Positions 33,668-42,922 of a stretch of 64,000 nucleotides of DNA are shown here, piece by piece. Made by a program: the position numbers and the translations under genes. The notes below the pieces were generated by a model. It worked only from the letters and a program-made list of their open reading frames with translations, did not search any database and was not told the origin of the DNA. This DNA comes from Acidobacteria bacterium 28-9 (GTDB lineage: Bacteria; Acidobacteriota; Blastocatellia; Pyrinomonadales; Pyrinomonadaceae): the NCBI GenBank assembly GCA_002050355.1, contig MWYY01000051.1, positions 39,380 through 103,379 of the forward strand, read 5' to 3'. Numbering within the stretch: position 1 is the stretch's first letter; every line of letters starts with the position of its first letter.

Positions 33668-35169
33668 TGTTGGAACTGCGAAATATAACTAAAACATTCG
33701 GCAATGTCATCGCTAATGACGACGTTTCAATCAAAATCGAGCCGGGAACGATTCACGCGATTGTCGGCGAGAACGGTGCGGGAAAATCTACGGTTATGCG
33801 CATCGCTTACGGCTTTTACAACGCCGATTCGGGCGAAATTTTGATTGATGGAAGTGCGGTAAACATTAAATCGCCGCAGGACGCAATCCGGCTCGGCATC
33901 GGAATGGTTCATCAACATTTTATGTTGGTTGATACGATGACCGTTGCCGAAAATATCATTTTGGGCGCGGAAACCGGCGGCGCGGCGAATCTTGATTTGG
34001 ACAAGGCGAACGTGGAAATTGCGCGTCTGTCCGATGAGTTAAAACTTGGCGTTAATCCGAAAGCATATATCGAAGATTTATCGGTCGGCGCACAGCAGCG
34101 CGTAGAACTTTTGAAAGCACTTTATCGTAATGCACAACTTTTGATTCTCGACGAGCCGACGGCGGTTTTGACACCGCAGGAAGTTGAGGAATTTTTCGGC
34201 ATTTTGCGTCGTATGCGAGAGCAGGGAAAAACCGTCGTCATCATCACGCATAAGCTCGAAGAAGTTCTTGCAATTTCTGACAATGTTACGGTTATGCGCG
34301 ACGGCAAAGTTGTCGGTAATGTGAAAACAAGCGAGACGAGTGCGAAAGACTTAGCCAGAATGATTGTCGGGCGCGACGTTTTGCTCAGAGTGGAAAAGAC
34401 CGACGCCAATCCGAGCGGAAACGTCTTGAGCGTGCAGAATTTGAGCGTTGTCGGCAAACACGGCAAGGCGTTGGACGATGTTTCTTTCGATGTCAAAGCG
34501 GGCGAAATCGTCGGCATCGCGGGCGTCGAAGGCAACGGGCAAACTGAACTAATAGAAGCGATTGCGGGCTTAGTTTCGGCGGGGAATTTGAGCGGAAAGA
34601 TTTATTTTGAAGGCACGAATATTACAAATTTTTCCGCCCGTAAACGCAAAGAACTCGGCATCGCGCACATTCCCGAAGACCGCCACAGACGCGGGCTTCT
34701 GCTCGATTTCAATCTGGCGGAAAATTCGATGCTCGGCGTGCATTACCGCGCCCCTATTTCAAGCGCGAGCGGTTTGCTAAACGATTCGGCAATCAACAAA
34801 CGCATCGGCGACATTATCGAAAATTTCGACGTGCGTCCGGCAAATGCGGAACTTCCGGCGCGCGCTTTGTCAGGCGGAAATCAGCAGAAACTTATCATCG
34901 GGCGCGAGTTTGAATTAAATCCGAAATTGCTTTTAGTTTCGCAGCCGACGCGCGGCGTTGACATCGGCGCAATCGAATTTATTCACCGCAAATTAATTGG
35001 TTTAAGAGACGCCGGAACGGCGGTTTTGCTTGTTTCCGCCGAACTCGAAGAAGTTACTGCTTTGGCTGATAGATTGCTGGTTGTCAAACAAGGAAAAATA
35101 GTCGGTGAAGTCGATCCAAAAACGACTTCGCCGGAAGAAATTGGTTTGATGATGACCGGCGGTAATTAA
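33667..35169 (+). CDS. Twin-ATPase of a BMP-type nucleoside ABC importer
   Basis: The 500-residue protein has two ABC domains. The first has Walker [10 protein letters not shown] (34-42), signature LSVGAQQR and Walker [12 protein letters not shown]; the second has the weaker loop [10 protein letters not shown], signature LSGGNQQK and [12 protein letters not shown]. This layout fits the NupO/YufO-like family paired with BMP lipoproteins. The ATG overlaps the previous stop (TAATG), so translation is coupled. No permease genes follow; the next gene is convergent. Confidence 0.9.
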   Translation: MLELRNITKTFGNVIANDDVSIKIEPGTIHAIVGENGAGKSTVMRIAYGFYNADSGEILIDGSAVNIKSPQDAIRLGIGMVHQHFMLVDTMTVAENIILGAETGGAANLDLDKANVEIARLSDELKLGVNPKAYIEDLSVGAQQRVELLKALYRNAQLLILDEPTAVLTPQEVEEFFGILRRMREQGKTVVIITHKLEEVLAISDNVTVMRDGKVVGNVKTSETSAKDLARMIVGRDVLLRVEKTDANPSGNVLSVQNLSVVGKHGKALDDVSFDVKAGEIVGIAGVEGNGQTELIEAIAGLVSAGNLSGKIYFEGTNITNFSARKRKELGIAHIPEDRHRRGLLLDFNLAENSMLGVHYRAPISSASGLLNDSAINKRIGDIIENFDVRPANAELPARALSGGNQQKLIIGREFELNPKLLLVSQPTRGVDIGAIEFIHRKLIGLRDAGTAVLLVSAELEEVTALADRLLVVKQGKIVGEVDPKTTSPEEIGLMMTGGN

Positions 35170-35171
35170 GA

Positions 35172-35304
35172 ATTCATCCACGAAGTTACACGAAGGAAAA
35201 TCATTTTACAAAGATTAAATCTTAGAAAACAACCGTGTTTTGGCAAGGTGAAAAATTAGCCTGGTCTTTGTGTTTTCTTTGTGTATCTTAGTGGATAATT
35301 TGGG
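35172..35304. repeat. 10-nt-period inverted element (CACGAAG type)
   Basis: The left half (35172-35201) reads ATTCATCCAC, GAAGTTACAC and GAAGGAAAAT; the right half (35265-35304) reads TCTTTGTGTT, TTCTTTGTGT, ATCTTAGTGG and ATAATTTGGG. The halves are roughly complementary. It lies between convergent genes and could be a terminator. Confidence 0.7.
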
Positions 35305-35314
35305 TTTAGTCTTC

Positions 35315-35755
35315 CTATTTGTCCGAAAGCAATTGATAAACTGCCGCTGCTGCCAAACCGCCTGCCAGATACCACGCAACCGTCATCAATTCAGTTTGTC
35401 CGGTTCGCGCCGTTGTATCTGTGCCTAAACCAAGCGGCGCAGGCAGCGCCACCGCGCCTATTCCTGCCGCTAAACCAAGCAGCGCACCATTTCGATAAGC
35501 ATTTTTCTCGTTGCCCAAGCCGATTAAGCAATAATACAGAGAGTTCGAAAAAATATCGCTTGCCAGCGTAATCCAATAAAGATTATCGTCTTGCGGCGGC
35601 GCGACACCCATTTTCATTAAAGGCTTTGCAATCGCTCTTTTCCCCAAAAGGTCAATGCGCGGCGCGTCTTTGACAAATTGCCGCGCCGTTTCGTTCAAAA
35701 GCGTTAAGGCGCACGCGCCGACTAAACCGCCAAGCATTGCTTTTTCGAAAGACAT
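35315..35755 (-). CDS. Membrane protein, unknown
   Basis: The 146-residue protein has an N-terminal Gly/Ala-rich helix (GGLVGACALTLLNETARQF), a central segment with ASDIFSNSLYYCLIGLG and two Ala/Gly-rich helices (GALLGLAAGIGAVALPAPLGLG; VAWYLAGGLAAAAVYQLL). The pattern suggests four membrane helices. No family recognised. It stands next to the aminotransferase gene on the same strand. Confidence 0.65.
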   Translation of the reverse strand: MSFEKAMLGGLVGACALTLLNETARQFVKDAPRIDLLGKRAIAKPLMKMGVAPPQDDNLYWITLASDIFSNSLYYCLIGLGNEKNAYRNGALLGLAAGIGAVALPAPLGLGTDTTARTGQTELMTVAWYLAGGLAAAAVYQLLSDK

Positions 35756-35782
35756 TTAAATAGTTGCTCCCTGTAAAAATAA

Positions 35783-36964
35783 TTAAAGTAGATTTTTTAT
35801 TTTTTCGACCGCTTTTTGCAGGTTTTCCAGCGACGTAGCGTAAGAAATCCGCAAAAACCCATCCGCGCCGAATGCTTCGCCGTCCGTTATTAAGATGTGC
35901 GCTTTTTCTAATAAAAAGTCGGCGACATCGGACGAGGTTTTAAATCGGTCACCCAACAAATTTCGGACATCGCAAAAAGCGTAAAACGCGCCTTGCGGCT
36001 CGGCGACTTTGAAACTTTCGATTGTCTGCAAAGCCGGAATGAGCCAATTTTTTCGCCGCTCGTATTCAGTAAGCATCGAATTGACCGCATTCATCGAATC
36101 CGCGCGATTTTCCATTGCACGCGCGCAGGCGTATTGCACGAAAGATGTCGGGTGCGATGTCGAATGACTTTGCAGTTTTGCCATTTCCTTTGACCACTGT
36201 TCGCTCGCAATCGTGTAACCAATGCGCCAGCCGGTCATTGCGTAAGTTTTTGAAAATGAACCGGCAACGCAGACGAATTTTCGTAATTCTTCAGGCAAAC
36301 TCGCCGACGTGAAAATTTTTGCAGGCGGATAAACAAAAAACAAATAACATTCGTCGGTCAAAACATAGACGTTTTTTTCGGCGCAAGTTTCAACGATTTT
36401 TCTCATCTCGTCCGGCGGAATAACTCTTCCGGTCGGATTGTTCGGCGAGTTGATGATAAGCAGTTTCGTTTTATCCGTGATTGCACCTCGAACTTGCTCG
36501 GCAGTCAAAATAAAATCTGTTTCTTCCGTTTCGATAAAAACATTTTTTGCTCCGCAGAAATTGACGATTTCGGGAAACGTAACCCAATACGGTTTCGGAA
36601 TTAAAACTTCGTCTCCGGCGTTTAATAAAGTGCAGGCAGCATTAAACAATGCTTGTTTTCCGCCGTCGGTTGCGACAATTTCCTCGGGCGAAAATTTTGT
36701 ATCGAATTGTTCGGCGTAAAACGCGGCGATTGATTCCTGAAAAGTTCTTAGTCCCGCGGTCGGCGTATATTTCGTCAAGCCTTTTTGCAAACCTTCCCAG
36801 GCATATTGTTTGATAAATTCGGGTGTCGGAAAATCCGGCTCGCCGATAGATAAATCAATTACGTCAAAGCCTTGCCCGCGCAGTTCACCGGCGATTTGCG
36901 CGGTTTTAAGCGTCGAAGAAGTCTGCATTTTGGCGACGTTGCGGGCGACGGGAAAGTCAGTCAT
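35783..36964 (-). CDS. PLP-dependent class I aminotransferase (aspartate-type)
   Basis: The 393-residue enzyme has the fold I class Ib pattern: DLSIGEPDFPTPEF near 38, NSPNNPTGRV near 172, and GSFSKTYAMTGWRIGY with the PLP lysine near 237, then the Arg of FLRISYA near the end. It most likely makes or uses aspartate or a related amino acid with 2-oxoglutarate; the exact substrate cannot be told from sequence. Confidence 0.88.
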   Translation of the reverse strand: MTDFPVARNVAKMQTSSTLKTAQIAGELRGQGFDVIDLSIGEPDFPTPEFIKQYAWEGLQKGLTKYTPTAGLRTFQESIAAFYAEQFDTKFSPEEIVATDGGKQALFNAACTLLNAGDEVLIPKPYWVTFPEIVNFCGAKNVFIETEETDFILTAEQVRGAITDKTKLLIINSPNNPTGRVIPPDEMRKIVETCAEKNVYVLTDECYLFFVYPPAKIFTSASLPEELRKFVCVAGSFSKTYAMTGWRIGYTIASEQWSKEMAKLQSHSTSHPTSFVQYACARAMENRADSMNAVNSMLTEYERRKNWLIPALQTIESFKVAEPQGAFYAFCDVRNLLGDRFKTSSDVADFLLEKAHILITDGEAFGADGFLRISYATSLENLQKAVEKIKNLL

Positions 36965-37006
36965 AAAATCGTTAGTAAGAAATTTAGTATGAGAAAAAAC
37001 CGCCTG

Positions 37007-38011
37007 TTAATCTTTCACCATCTTTCTTGATGAATTAAAAATGTATGTTTTGCGGAGTTGGGTAATTGCGTTTGGCACATTGACCGTTACTTTTATTTTT
37101 CGTCTTTTATCGTCTGATATTTGATTTTGTGGATAATAGCTTAAACCATAAAGCTGGCTGAGTTCTTTAGCAATTTTGGCGAATGATTTCGATAGATTTT
37201 CTACTGTGTCGGCAAAATAAAACTTTCCGCCGGTTTCGCTTGCTAGCAAGCGTAAGTATAAAGTTCCTCGCTGATACGCCGCCGGTAACGGCTCGCCTTT
37301 AGCCGTTACAATTTGAACTGTTGTGCCTAACGGCAAATCCATCATTTTTGGTTTTAATTTTAATGTATCTTCAACGGTTTCATACTGAATCGGATAAATC
37401 AAAACATCGGATTCTTCTGCTAAACGCACGGACTTGCCAACTGTTTGATGAATACTTGACGTATCAATTCCATCGGTAAAAACAATCATTGCCTTTTTTC
37501 CGCCGATTTTTCCTAGATAATCAGATGTTATACTTCCCACTGCATCATAAAGACTGGTGCTATCGCCCGTTTGAGAAAAGACGATAGAATTTTGGATGTT
37601 TGATAAATCAGCAACAGTTCCGTCGGCGATTTTATTAAGCCTACTATCAAAGGTGAAAATCATAACGCGATCATTCGGGCGCAGTTGGTCTAAAAATGCG
37701 GTTGCCGCCGCCTTGATACTTTTTAATTTATTCGTCGTCGAATTGCTGACATCAAGCACCAAAGCAATAGTAAAAGGAGCAGAAACATCTTCAAAACTTT
37801 CGATTTTCTGCTCAACACCGTCTTCAAAAAGACGGAAATCTTCTTTCTTCAAATCAGTAATATTTTTGTTATTCCTGTCGGTTACTTTGGTCGGCACGAT
37901 GACAAGCGAAGTTTCTACCCTAATCACTTCTTCGCTTTCTGTCGGTTGCTGGGAATAAGTTTGAAAAAAGCAAGATAAGACAATGAACAATAATGTTAAT
38001 GCTGTTTTCAT
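37007..38011 (-). CDS. Secreted VWFA-related protein (acidobacterial type)
   Basis: The 334-residue protein has a signal peptide (MKTALTLLFIVLSCFFQTYS-Q) and the VWFA-related acidobacterial domain: VETSLVIVPTKVTDRNNKNI, DLKKEDFRLFEDGVEQKIESF and the MIDAS-like LVLDVSNSTTNK, then KAMIVFTDGIDTSS. AAAGGAGATTCAGAAA before the ATG at 38011 fixes the start. It is about half the length of the paralogue at 29835. Function unknown. Confidence 0.85.
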   Translation of the reverse strand: MKTALTLLFIVLSCFFQTYSQQPTESEEVIRVETSLVIVPTKVTDRNNKNITDLKKEDFRLFEDGVEQKIESFEDVSAPFTIALVLDVSNSTTNKLKSIKAAATAFLDQLRPNDRVMIFTFDSRLNKIADGTVADLSNIQNSIVFSQTGDSTSLYDAVGSITSDYLGKIGGKKAMIVFTDGIDTSSIHQTVGKSVRLAEESDVLIYPIQYETVEDTLKLKPKMMDLPLGTTVQIVTAKGEPLPAAYQRGTLYLRLLASETGGKFYFADTVENLSKSFAKIAKELSQLYGLSYYPQNQISDDKRRKIKVTVNVPNAITQLRKTYIFNSSRKMVKD

Positions 38012-38083
38012 TTTCTGAATCTCCTTTTTGTGAATTAAACAAGCTGCCCGTAGAAAAACAAACGTCAAATTTACGGAAACTTC

Positions 38084-38449
38084 TTAAAACCTTTCCAAGA
38101 ATTCTACACGATTCCCGAACGGGTTACGAAACTCAAAACGCCAGTAGTTTGGAATCGGAATGCCTTCGATAATTTTTACGCCTTTCCCTACTAACTTTTC
38201 GCGCCAGCTTTTCAAATCTTCAACTAGATAAGCGACGTGCGCTTTTGTTTTTGTTCGGTCAAAATTGTTTTCCGTGCCGACGTGAAGCTGCAAATCGCCG
38301 ATTTCCAGCCAAAATCCGCCGCGCGCTAGCAAACTCTCCGGTTTCGGAATTTCGGGCAAGCCCAAAAAATCACAGTAAAATTCGCGCGCTTTCGTTTCCG
38401 CTCCTTCGGGAATTGTAATTTGTGCGTGATGGACTCTAAGCAACAACAT
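38084..38449 (-). CDS. Glyoxalase/VOC-family protein
   Basis: The 121-residue protein opens with LRVHHAQITIPEGAETKAREFYCDFLGLPE and ends FEFRNPFGNRVEFLERF, which is the VOC (glyoxalase/bleomycin resistance) fold of two beta-alpha-beta-beta-beta units. Likely metal ligands are the early His, Glu of HVGTEN region and the last Glu. Substrate unknown. It lies 12 bases downstream of coaD. Confidence 0.8.
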   Translation of the reverse strand: MLLLRVHHAQITIPEGAETKAREFYCDFLGLPEIPKPESLLARGGFWLEIGDLQLHVGTENNFDRTKTKAHVAYLVEDLKSWREKLVGKGVKIIEGIPIPNYWRFEFRNPFGNRVEFLERF

Positions 38450-38461
38450 TTTTCAATTACT

Positions 38462-38953
38462 TTATAATTTTGACTTGTCGCGCATTTTCGCTTCGACTAA
38501 TTCTGGAACCAACCCTTCGACGCGACCGCCCAGTGTAAAAACCTGTTTCATCAAATTTGAAGAAACATACGAATATTCTTCCGCCGCCATCAAAAATACG
38601 GTTTCGATTTGCGGCTCTAAACGGCGGTTCATCAAAGCCATCCGCAATTCGTATTCGTAATCGGACACGGCGCGAATACCGCGCACAATTGCCGTCGCCG
38701 ATTTGTCGCGCGCAAAATCGGCGGTCAAACCTTGAAAGCTATCAACGATTAAACTACACTCGCCATTTTCGATTTCCGGCAAAATTTCTTCAATCATCCG
38801 GCATCTTTCCGCGACGGAAAACATCGGTTTTTTTTCCAGATTGTTTAAAACGGCGATGATTATTTCGTCAAACAGCGGCAGGCTGCGTTTGATAATGTCG
38901 AGATGACCGTTGGTTAAAGGGTCGAACGAACCGGGGAAAATCGCGCGTCGCAT
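38462..38953 (-). CDS. coaD: Pantetheine-phosphate adenylyltransferase
   Basis: The 163-residue enzyme joins ATP and 4'-phosphopantetheine, the fourth step of coenzyme A synthesis. It begins MRRAIFPGSFDPLTNGHLDI with the nucleotidyltransferase TNGH motif, and has VRGIRAVSDYEYELRMALMNR and, near the end, EYSYVSSNLMKQV. The ATG at 38953 was chosen because the family begins there; an upstream ATG adds eight unrelated residues. Confidence 0.95.
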   Translation of the reverse strand: MRRAIFPGSFDPLTNGHLDIIKRSLPLFDEIIIAVLNNLEKKPMFSVAERCRMIEEILPEIENGECSLIVDSFQGLTADFARDKSATAIVRGIRAVSDYEYELRMALMNRRLEPQIETVFLMAAEEYSYVSSNLMKQVFTLGGRVEGLVPELVEAKMRDKSKL

Positions 38954-38962
38954 AAATTTAGA

Positions 38963-39097
38963 AGTCTCAGGTTTCAAGTCTTAAGTCCAGGTAAAATGCT
39001 TCGTTGATTTTAGTCATTATAAAAGCAAAGTCCAATAATAAAAAAGAATCGCCTTAAAGCTAGAGACTTAGGACTTGAGACTTGAGACTTGAGACTT
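38963..39097. repeat. 7-nt-period palindromic array (GAGACTT type)
   Basis: GAGACTT occurs at 39063, 39077, 39084 and 39091 with AGGACTT at 39070. The arm 38963-38988 pairs with 39071-39096 (22 of 26) across an 82-base loop. It lies between coaD and the next minus-strand gene's end. Confidence 0.8.
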
Positions 39098-39099
39098 AG

Positions 39100-40626
39100 C
39101 TACGGCTGTTTAATTTCGTCAACTTTCGAGCCTTTGACTTCAGTCGTAAATTTCCGGTAATTGTAGGCTTTGATTATTATATTAAAGTTGATGCCTTTAA
39201 CGAGCAGCAGTTTGACCGAAAGATTGATGTCGGCGACGCTCGGCAGCCAGATTTCGTTGTCCACGCGCTCCTGTTCGAGCGCGAAGGACGCGCCTTTCTT
39301 CAAACTCGCCAGAACTCCGCCGCCGACTTTGTAACTGTCGGCTAAAACCGCTTCGGAGCGCGCCACCTGCTTGTCCTGCACGTCAATCCACATCACGCCA
39401 GCCATTTTGCCAAAAAATTTCAGAAAACTTTTCGCATTTTTATAATCGAAATTCGGATTCGGCTCAAAATCGAAGACGATGACTTCGCGCCCGCGAAAAT
39501 TTTCACGGCGCGGGTTTATCAGATTCGAGGCGCGCAGCAACTCGGCGGTAGAAATGCGCTTATCTTCATCTTCTAACGCTTGTTCGGCGGTCTGAGAGGC
39601 GGCTTTGGCTTCTCTTTTAGCGATTTTACGTTCAATTTCCGCGACGCGCTTTGCAACTTTTTTGTCTTCGTCGGCTTGTTCGTTTGCCGTCAGCGATTTG
39701 TCTTGCCGCTCGACGAGGCGGGTCATTTGGTAACCTTTGTAAAATGAAATCTGGAAAGTTTGCGAAGAGGTTTCGCGCAATACGCCGTCATCGTCCGGCG
39801 AGCGGCTGCCGACTCTCTGCGTGTAGGAATAATTTTCTAAAATTCCATCGACTTTATCTTCGTTCGCCTGTAGCGCTGTGAGCAGCGCGTGGATGTCAGG
39901 CAACGGCTCGCCAGACGTTTTCGGAAAATCAAATTCGGCAGAGGCAATTTGTCTATTGTGGGTAATTTGATTGAGTTTTATTTCGTAAGCGTCTTCGCCG
40001 ATTTTCTGTTTTATCAAAAAAGGCTCGTTGATGCCATCAACCTTACGATAATCGGCATAATCAGAAATCTTCGTCACCGCTCCGAAGGGAATTTCTTCGC
40101 GCAGCAATAAATTTGTCGCCGCATCGAAAAACAACTTTATCGTAACGCCTTTTGCAGTTGTGTAAATCAAAACGTTTGCCGATTTGCCATTGACACCCTC
40201 TTGTCCGGCAGGCGCGATTTTCGCTTTTTCCTTTTTATATTTGAGCCACAGATTGTTTCTGAAAAAGGCTTCGGTTTGAAAATCACGGCTCGCCGAGCCG
40301 GTCAAAGTTCGCAAACCTTTACGCGAATCGCGCGTCCATCCGGATTTTCCGTTAAAGCCCGATTCGGTTTCAAAACCGTTTAAGTCGTAACTCGTGTTAT
40401 AAAGATTAGGTTGCGTGCCTTGGGTCAGAAAGTTTCCCGTCGCGCCGTCTTTTAATCGCAGGATTGTGCCTGTTTTCTGAAAAGACTTCGTTGCTTGTAA
40501 AACTTTTTCGTCGCCGAGAGTCTTTGACGCCTGTTTCAGAATCCTGGTCGGAGATTGAGCCGGAACCAGAATTGAAAAAGACAACAGCACCGCCGCTAAA
40601 GTTAGAAAATAAAAAGTTTGTTTCAT
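39100..40626 (-). CDS. Secreted LolA-like protein
   Basis: The 508-residue protein has a signal peptide (MKQTFYFLTLAAVLLSFSIL, to VPA-Q). The N-terminal half resembles LolA/outer-membrane-lipoprotein-sorting-like beta half-barrels (ANVLIYTTAKGVTIKLFFDA, AVTKISDYADYRKVDGINEP), and the second half (EVIVFDFEPNPNFDYKNAKS, GVMWIDVQDKQVARSEAVLA) looks like a second such unit. Between them is a helical, Lys/Glu-rich insert (about 320-360). Probably periplasmic; role unknown. Confidence 0.65.
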   Translation of the reverse strand: MKQTFYFLTLAAVLLSFSILVPAQSPTRILKQASKTLGDEKVLQATKSFQKTGTILRLKDGATGNFLTQGTQPNLYNTSYDLNGFETESGFNGKSGWTRDSRKGLRTLTGSASRDFQTEAFFRNNLWLKYKKEKAKIAPAGQEGVNGKSANVLIYTTAKGVTIKLFFDAATNLLLREEIPFGAVTKISDYADYRKVDGINEPFLIKQKIGEDAYEIKLNQITHNRQIASAEFDFPKTSGEPLPDIHALLTALQANEDKVDGILENYSYTQRVGSRSPDDDGVLRETSSQTFQISFYKGYQMTRLVERQDKSLTANEQADEDKKVAKRVAEIERKIAKREAKAASQTAEQALEDEDKRISTAELLRASNLINPRRENFRGREVIVFDFEPNPNFDYKNAKSFLKFFGKMAGVMWIDVQDKQVARSEAVLADSYKVGGGVLASLKKGASFALEQERVDNEIWLPSVADINLSVKLLLVKGINFNIIIKAYNYRKFTTEVKGSKVDEIKQP

Positions 40627-40716
40627 TAGATTGTTTGTACTGAAGAGGAAATTCGTTTTCTTCTTCAGTACAAAAAAGTGCCGCAAATTTCGTTTTGAGC
40701 GAAAAATAAAAATCGG

Positions 40717-41181
40717 CTACGGCAAGATTTCCCTAATCGCACGTTCAAAAATCGCAACCTTTTGTTTTGCCTTTTTCACGTCCGGGTAATCATCTTTGTA
40801 TTGTGCTTTCAAATTCCAGAGATTTGTTTCAAGTTCAATCTTGCGAATGATTAGCTTTCCTAAAGCCAGTGTTAGCTTGCTCGCCTCATTTGTACTAACG
40901 GTAAAAAGTTTATCAGTTTCCTTTCGAAGCAGAGCGAGCTGAAAACGCAGTTGTTTTACTTTCGGAAAATCCTCGGTGTAATCGCCCAGAAAATCTTCAA
41001 GCTGAGATTCAAGTTCGGTTCTCTCCAGAAGAATCTCGGCATACGCCTGCGAAGATTTCGCCGCATGATTTGTCGCCGAAGCGTTTTGCGCCGAAACTTT
41101 TTTGCCGGTAGTTTGCGCGGTATTCGAAAGCGAAAAACTCAAAATAATAAATGTAAACAAAATCGGTTTTATATATTTCAT
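40717..41181 (-). CDS. Secreted helical protein, unknown
   Basis: The 154-residue protein has a signal peptide (KPILFTFIILSFSLSNTA-Q) and two related helical units: LESQLEDFLGDYTEDFPKVKQLRFQLALL and LETNLWNLKAQYKDDYPDVKKAKQKVAIF. The phrase DYPDVKKAKQK resembles the coiled-coil region of polysaccharide chain-length determinants (Wzz/GumC-type). Function unknown. It starts four bases after the dusB stop. Confidence 0.6.
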   Translation of the reverse strand: MKYIKPILFTFIILSFSLSNTAQTTGKKVSAQNASATNHAAKSSQAYAEILLERTELESQLEDFLGDYTEDFPKVKQLRFQLALLRKETDKLFTVSTNEASKLTLALGKLIIRKIELETNLWNLKAQYKDDYPDVKKAKQKVAIFERAIREILP

Positions 41182-41185
41182 ATAT

Positions 41186-42271
41186 TTAAGCGGCAACAGC
41201 CGTTTCGCACGAATTATTTATTGACACATCGCAGGAGTTAAACTCCAAATCCGAGTCGGCTTCGATTTCAGTCAAACCGTTGCCGAAAGTGTCATGCGTG
41301 GTTAAAGTCTCAAAATAAACTCCGATGTTGTCGAGAATTTCACGAGCTGAATGTGAATGATAAAGCGTTTGGCGAAACTGTGCGCCACCGACCAAGCCTT
41401 TGGTAAATTGTCCGGCAAGCTGTTTCATTTTGCCAAGCGCGGGCATTTCCGGCATATCTTCGCTAAGCAGCTCGAAAAATTCCAGCAGAACGGCTTGTTT
41501 TTCTTCGAGCGATGGCTGATACGGCGCGCGTCCTTGCGTTACGTCCTGAATTTGACGAAAAATCCAGGGATTTTGCATCGCGCCGCGCCCGATTAAAATT
41601 CCGTCGCAGCCGGTTTCCTCAAAACGCCGCAGTGCGTTTTCAATCGAAGTAACATCGCCGTTACCGGAAACCGGAATTTTTACCGCTTCCTTAATCTGCC
41701 GCACCAAATCCCAATTCGCCAAACCTTTGTAACCTTGTTCTTTCGTGCGCCCGTGAAGTTGGATGTGTTCGACGCCGCATTGTTCCGCCATTTTTGCGGC
41801 TTCGACGCAGTTGATTGTCGAATCGGTAAAACCCGTTCGCAATTTTAAGGTCAATGGGATCGAAATTGATTTTTTGATTTCTTTAAGAATCGTTTCAAGT
41901 CGCGGCAAATCCTTCAAAAGTCCCGAACCGCCGCCGTTTTTGACAACCTTCGGCGCAGGACAACCGCAATTGACATCCAAAATATCCGCACCAACTTCTT
42001 CCGCCATTTCCGCCGCCATCCCCATCCTTTCGGGCTGACCGCCGAAAATCTGCACGGCAAACGGGCGTTCTTCTTCGGCAAAGCGCATCTGCCGATGCGA
42101 CTTCGGATTGCTGCGCGTCAAACCTTCGACCGATATAAACTCGGAAACCGACAAACCGACGCCGCCGCGCCGTTTTATCAAACGGCGAAAAGTGTAATCG
42201 GTAACGCCTGCCATCGGCGAGAGGATTAGAGGCGGATTGATTTCGATGTTACGGATTTTGAAAGACTTCAC
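41186..42271 (-). CDS. dusB: tRNA-dihydrouridine synthase
   Basis: The 361-residue FMN enzyme reduces uridines in tRNA. It shows LSPMAGVTDYTFRRL near 18, the catalytic-cysteine motif NCGCPAPKVVKNGGGSGLL (Cys104), HGRTKEQGYKG near 175 and IPVSGNGDV near 200, then GCDGILIGRGAMQNPWIF. The type is closest to DusB. Length is somewhat more than the usual 320-340 because of a C-terminal tail of about 30 residues. It is followed closely by the gene at 40717. Confidence 0.93.
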   Translation of the reverse strand: MKSFKIRNIEINPPLILSPMAGVTDYTFRRLIKRRGGVGLSVSEFISVEGLTRSNPKSHRQMRFAEEERPFAVQIFGGQPERMGMAAEMAEEVGADILDVNCGCPAPKVVKNGGGSGLLKDLPRLETILKEIKKSISIPLTLKLRTGFTDSTINCVEAAKMAEQCGVEHIQLHGRTKEQGYKGLANWDLVRQIKEAVKIPVSGNGDVTSIENALRRFEETGCDGILIGRGAMQNPWIFRQIQDVTQGRAPYQPSLEEKQAVLLEFFELLSEDMPEMPALGKMKQLAGQFTKGLVGGAQFRQTLYHSHSAREILDNIGVYFETLTTHDTFGNGLTEIEADSDLEFNSCDVSINNSCETAVAA

Positions 42272-42274
42272 CTG

Positions 42275-42850
42275 TTATTTCGTTTGCTTGGTTAGTTCGA
42301 CGCCGGTTGCTTCAAATGAAATTTCTGTAACCGTGCCGTCAGCATTGCGGCGGTCAAATTTCGCGCCGTCTTCTTTCTCCAAATGCTCGACCTGCTCTCT
42401 GCTCAAAGTTTTAACCGTAAAAACGCCCTCGGCTTTCGCACGCATTCCGGCAGCATCGAGCGGAATGGAAAAGGCGTGGTTTCTGCCAAAGGTAACACGC
42501 ACGGATTTAGCTTCCTTATTTGGCGCAAGCTCCATCCAGCAACCCTCCATTTTGCACGAGCGGACGATAACGCCTTTGACCGCGACCTTTTTGCCCGCAA
42601 AATCTTCGGGTTTTTTCAAAATCTCCGCCAGCGAAACGAATTTCGCGTCTCTGCTTATACTTGCGCCGCGCATCATTCGTCCCTTTGCGTCAAAAGTTGA
42701 ATCGTCGTATTCAAACGGTTTTCTTTCTCTGATTTTTTGCTTTTCCTTGTTCTCTGTCGTGTGCGGATTTTTGTCGGTTTTAACCGTTTGCGAAAAGCCA
42801 ACGCCGGTTAAAGTTAGAGTTAAAATCGTCAAACTTAGAATTTTTTTCAT
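42275..42850 (-). CDS. Secreted DUF4920 protein
   Basis: The 191-residue protein has a signal peptide (MKKILSLTILTLTLTGVGFS-Q), then a charged linker, and the DUF4920 core: FAGKKVAVKGVIVRSCKMEGCWMELAP with two cysteines, then VRVTFGRNHAFSIPLDAAGM, an OB-like beta barrel. GGAGATATATCGCA precedes the ATG. It lies three bases upstream of dusB, so co-transcription is likely. Function unknown; the CKMEGCW motif could bind metal. Confidence 0.75.
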   Translation of the reverse strand: MKKILSLTILTLTLTGVGFSQTVKTDKNPHTTENKEKQKIRERKPFEYDDSTFDAKGRMMRGASISRDAKFVSLAEILKKPEDFAGKKVAVKGVIVRSCKMEGCWMELAPNKEAKSVRVTFGRNHAFSIPLDAAGMRAKAEGVFTVKTLSREQVEHLEKEDGAKFDRRNADGTVTEISFEATGVELTKQTK

Positions 42851-42922
42851 TGCGATATATCTCCTTAATTTTTCTTGAACTGCGAATAATAAAGCGTTGC
42901 TTTAAGAGCTAAGTTATTTGTT

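Noticed and set aside
38963..39097. CRISPR array, because of short repeats
   Set aside because: Units are 7 bases with no spacers, and no cas genes are in the window.
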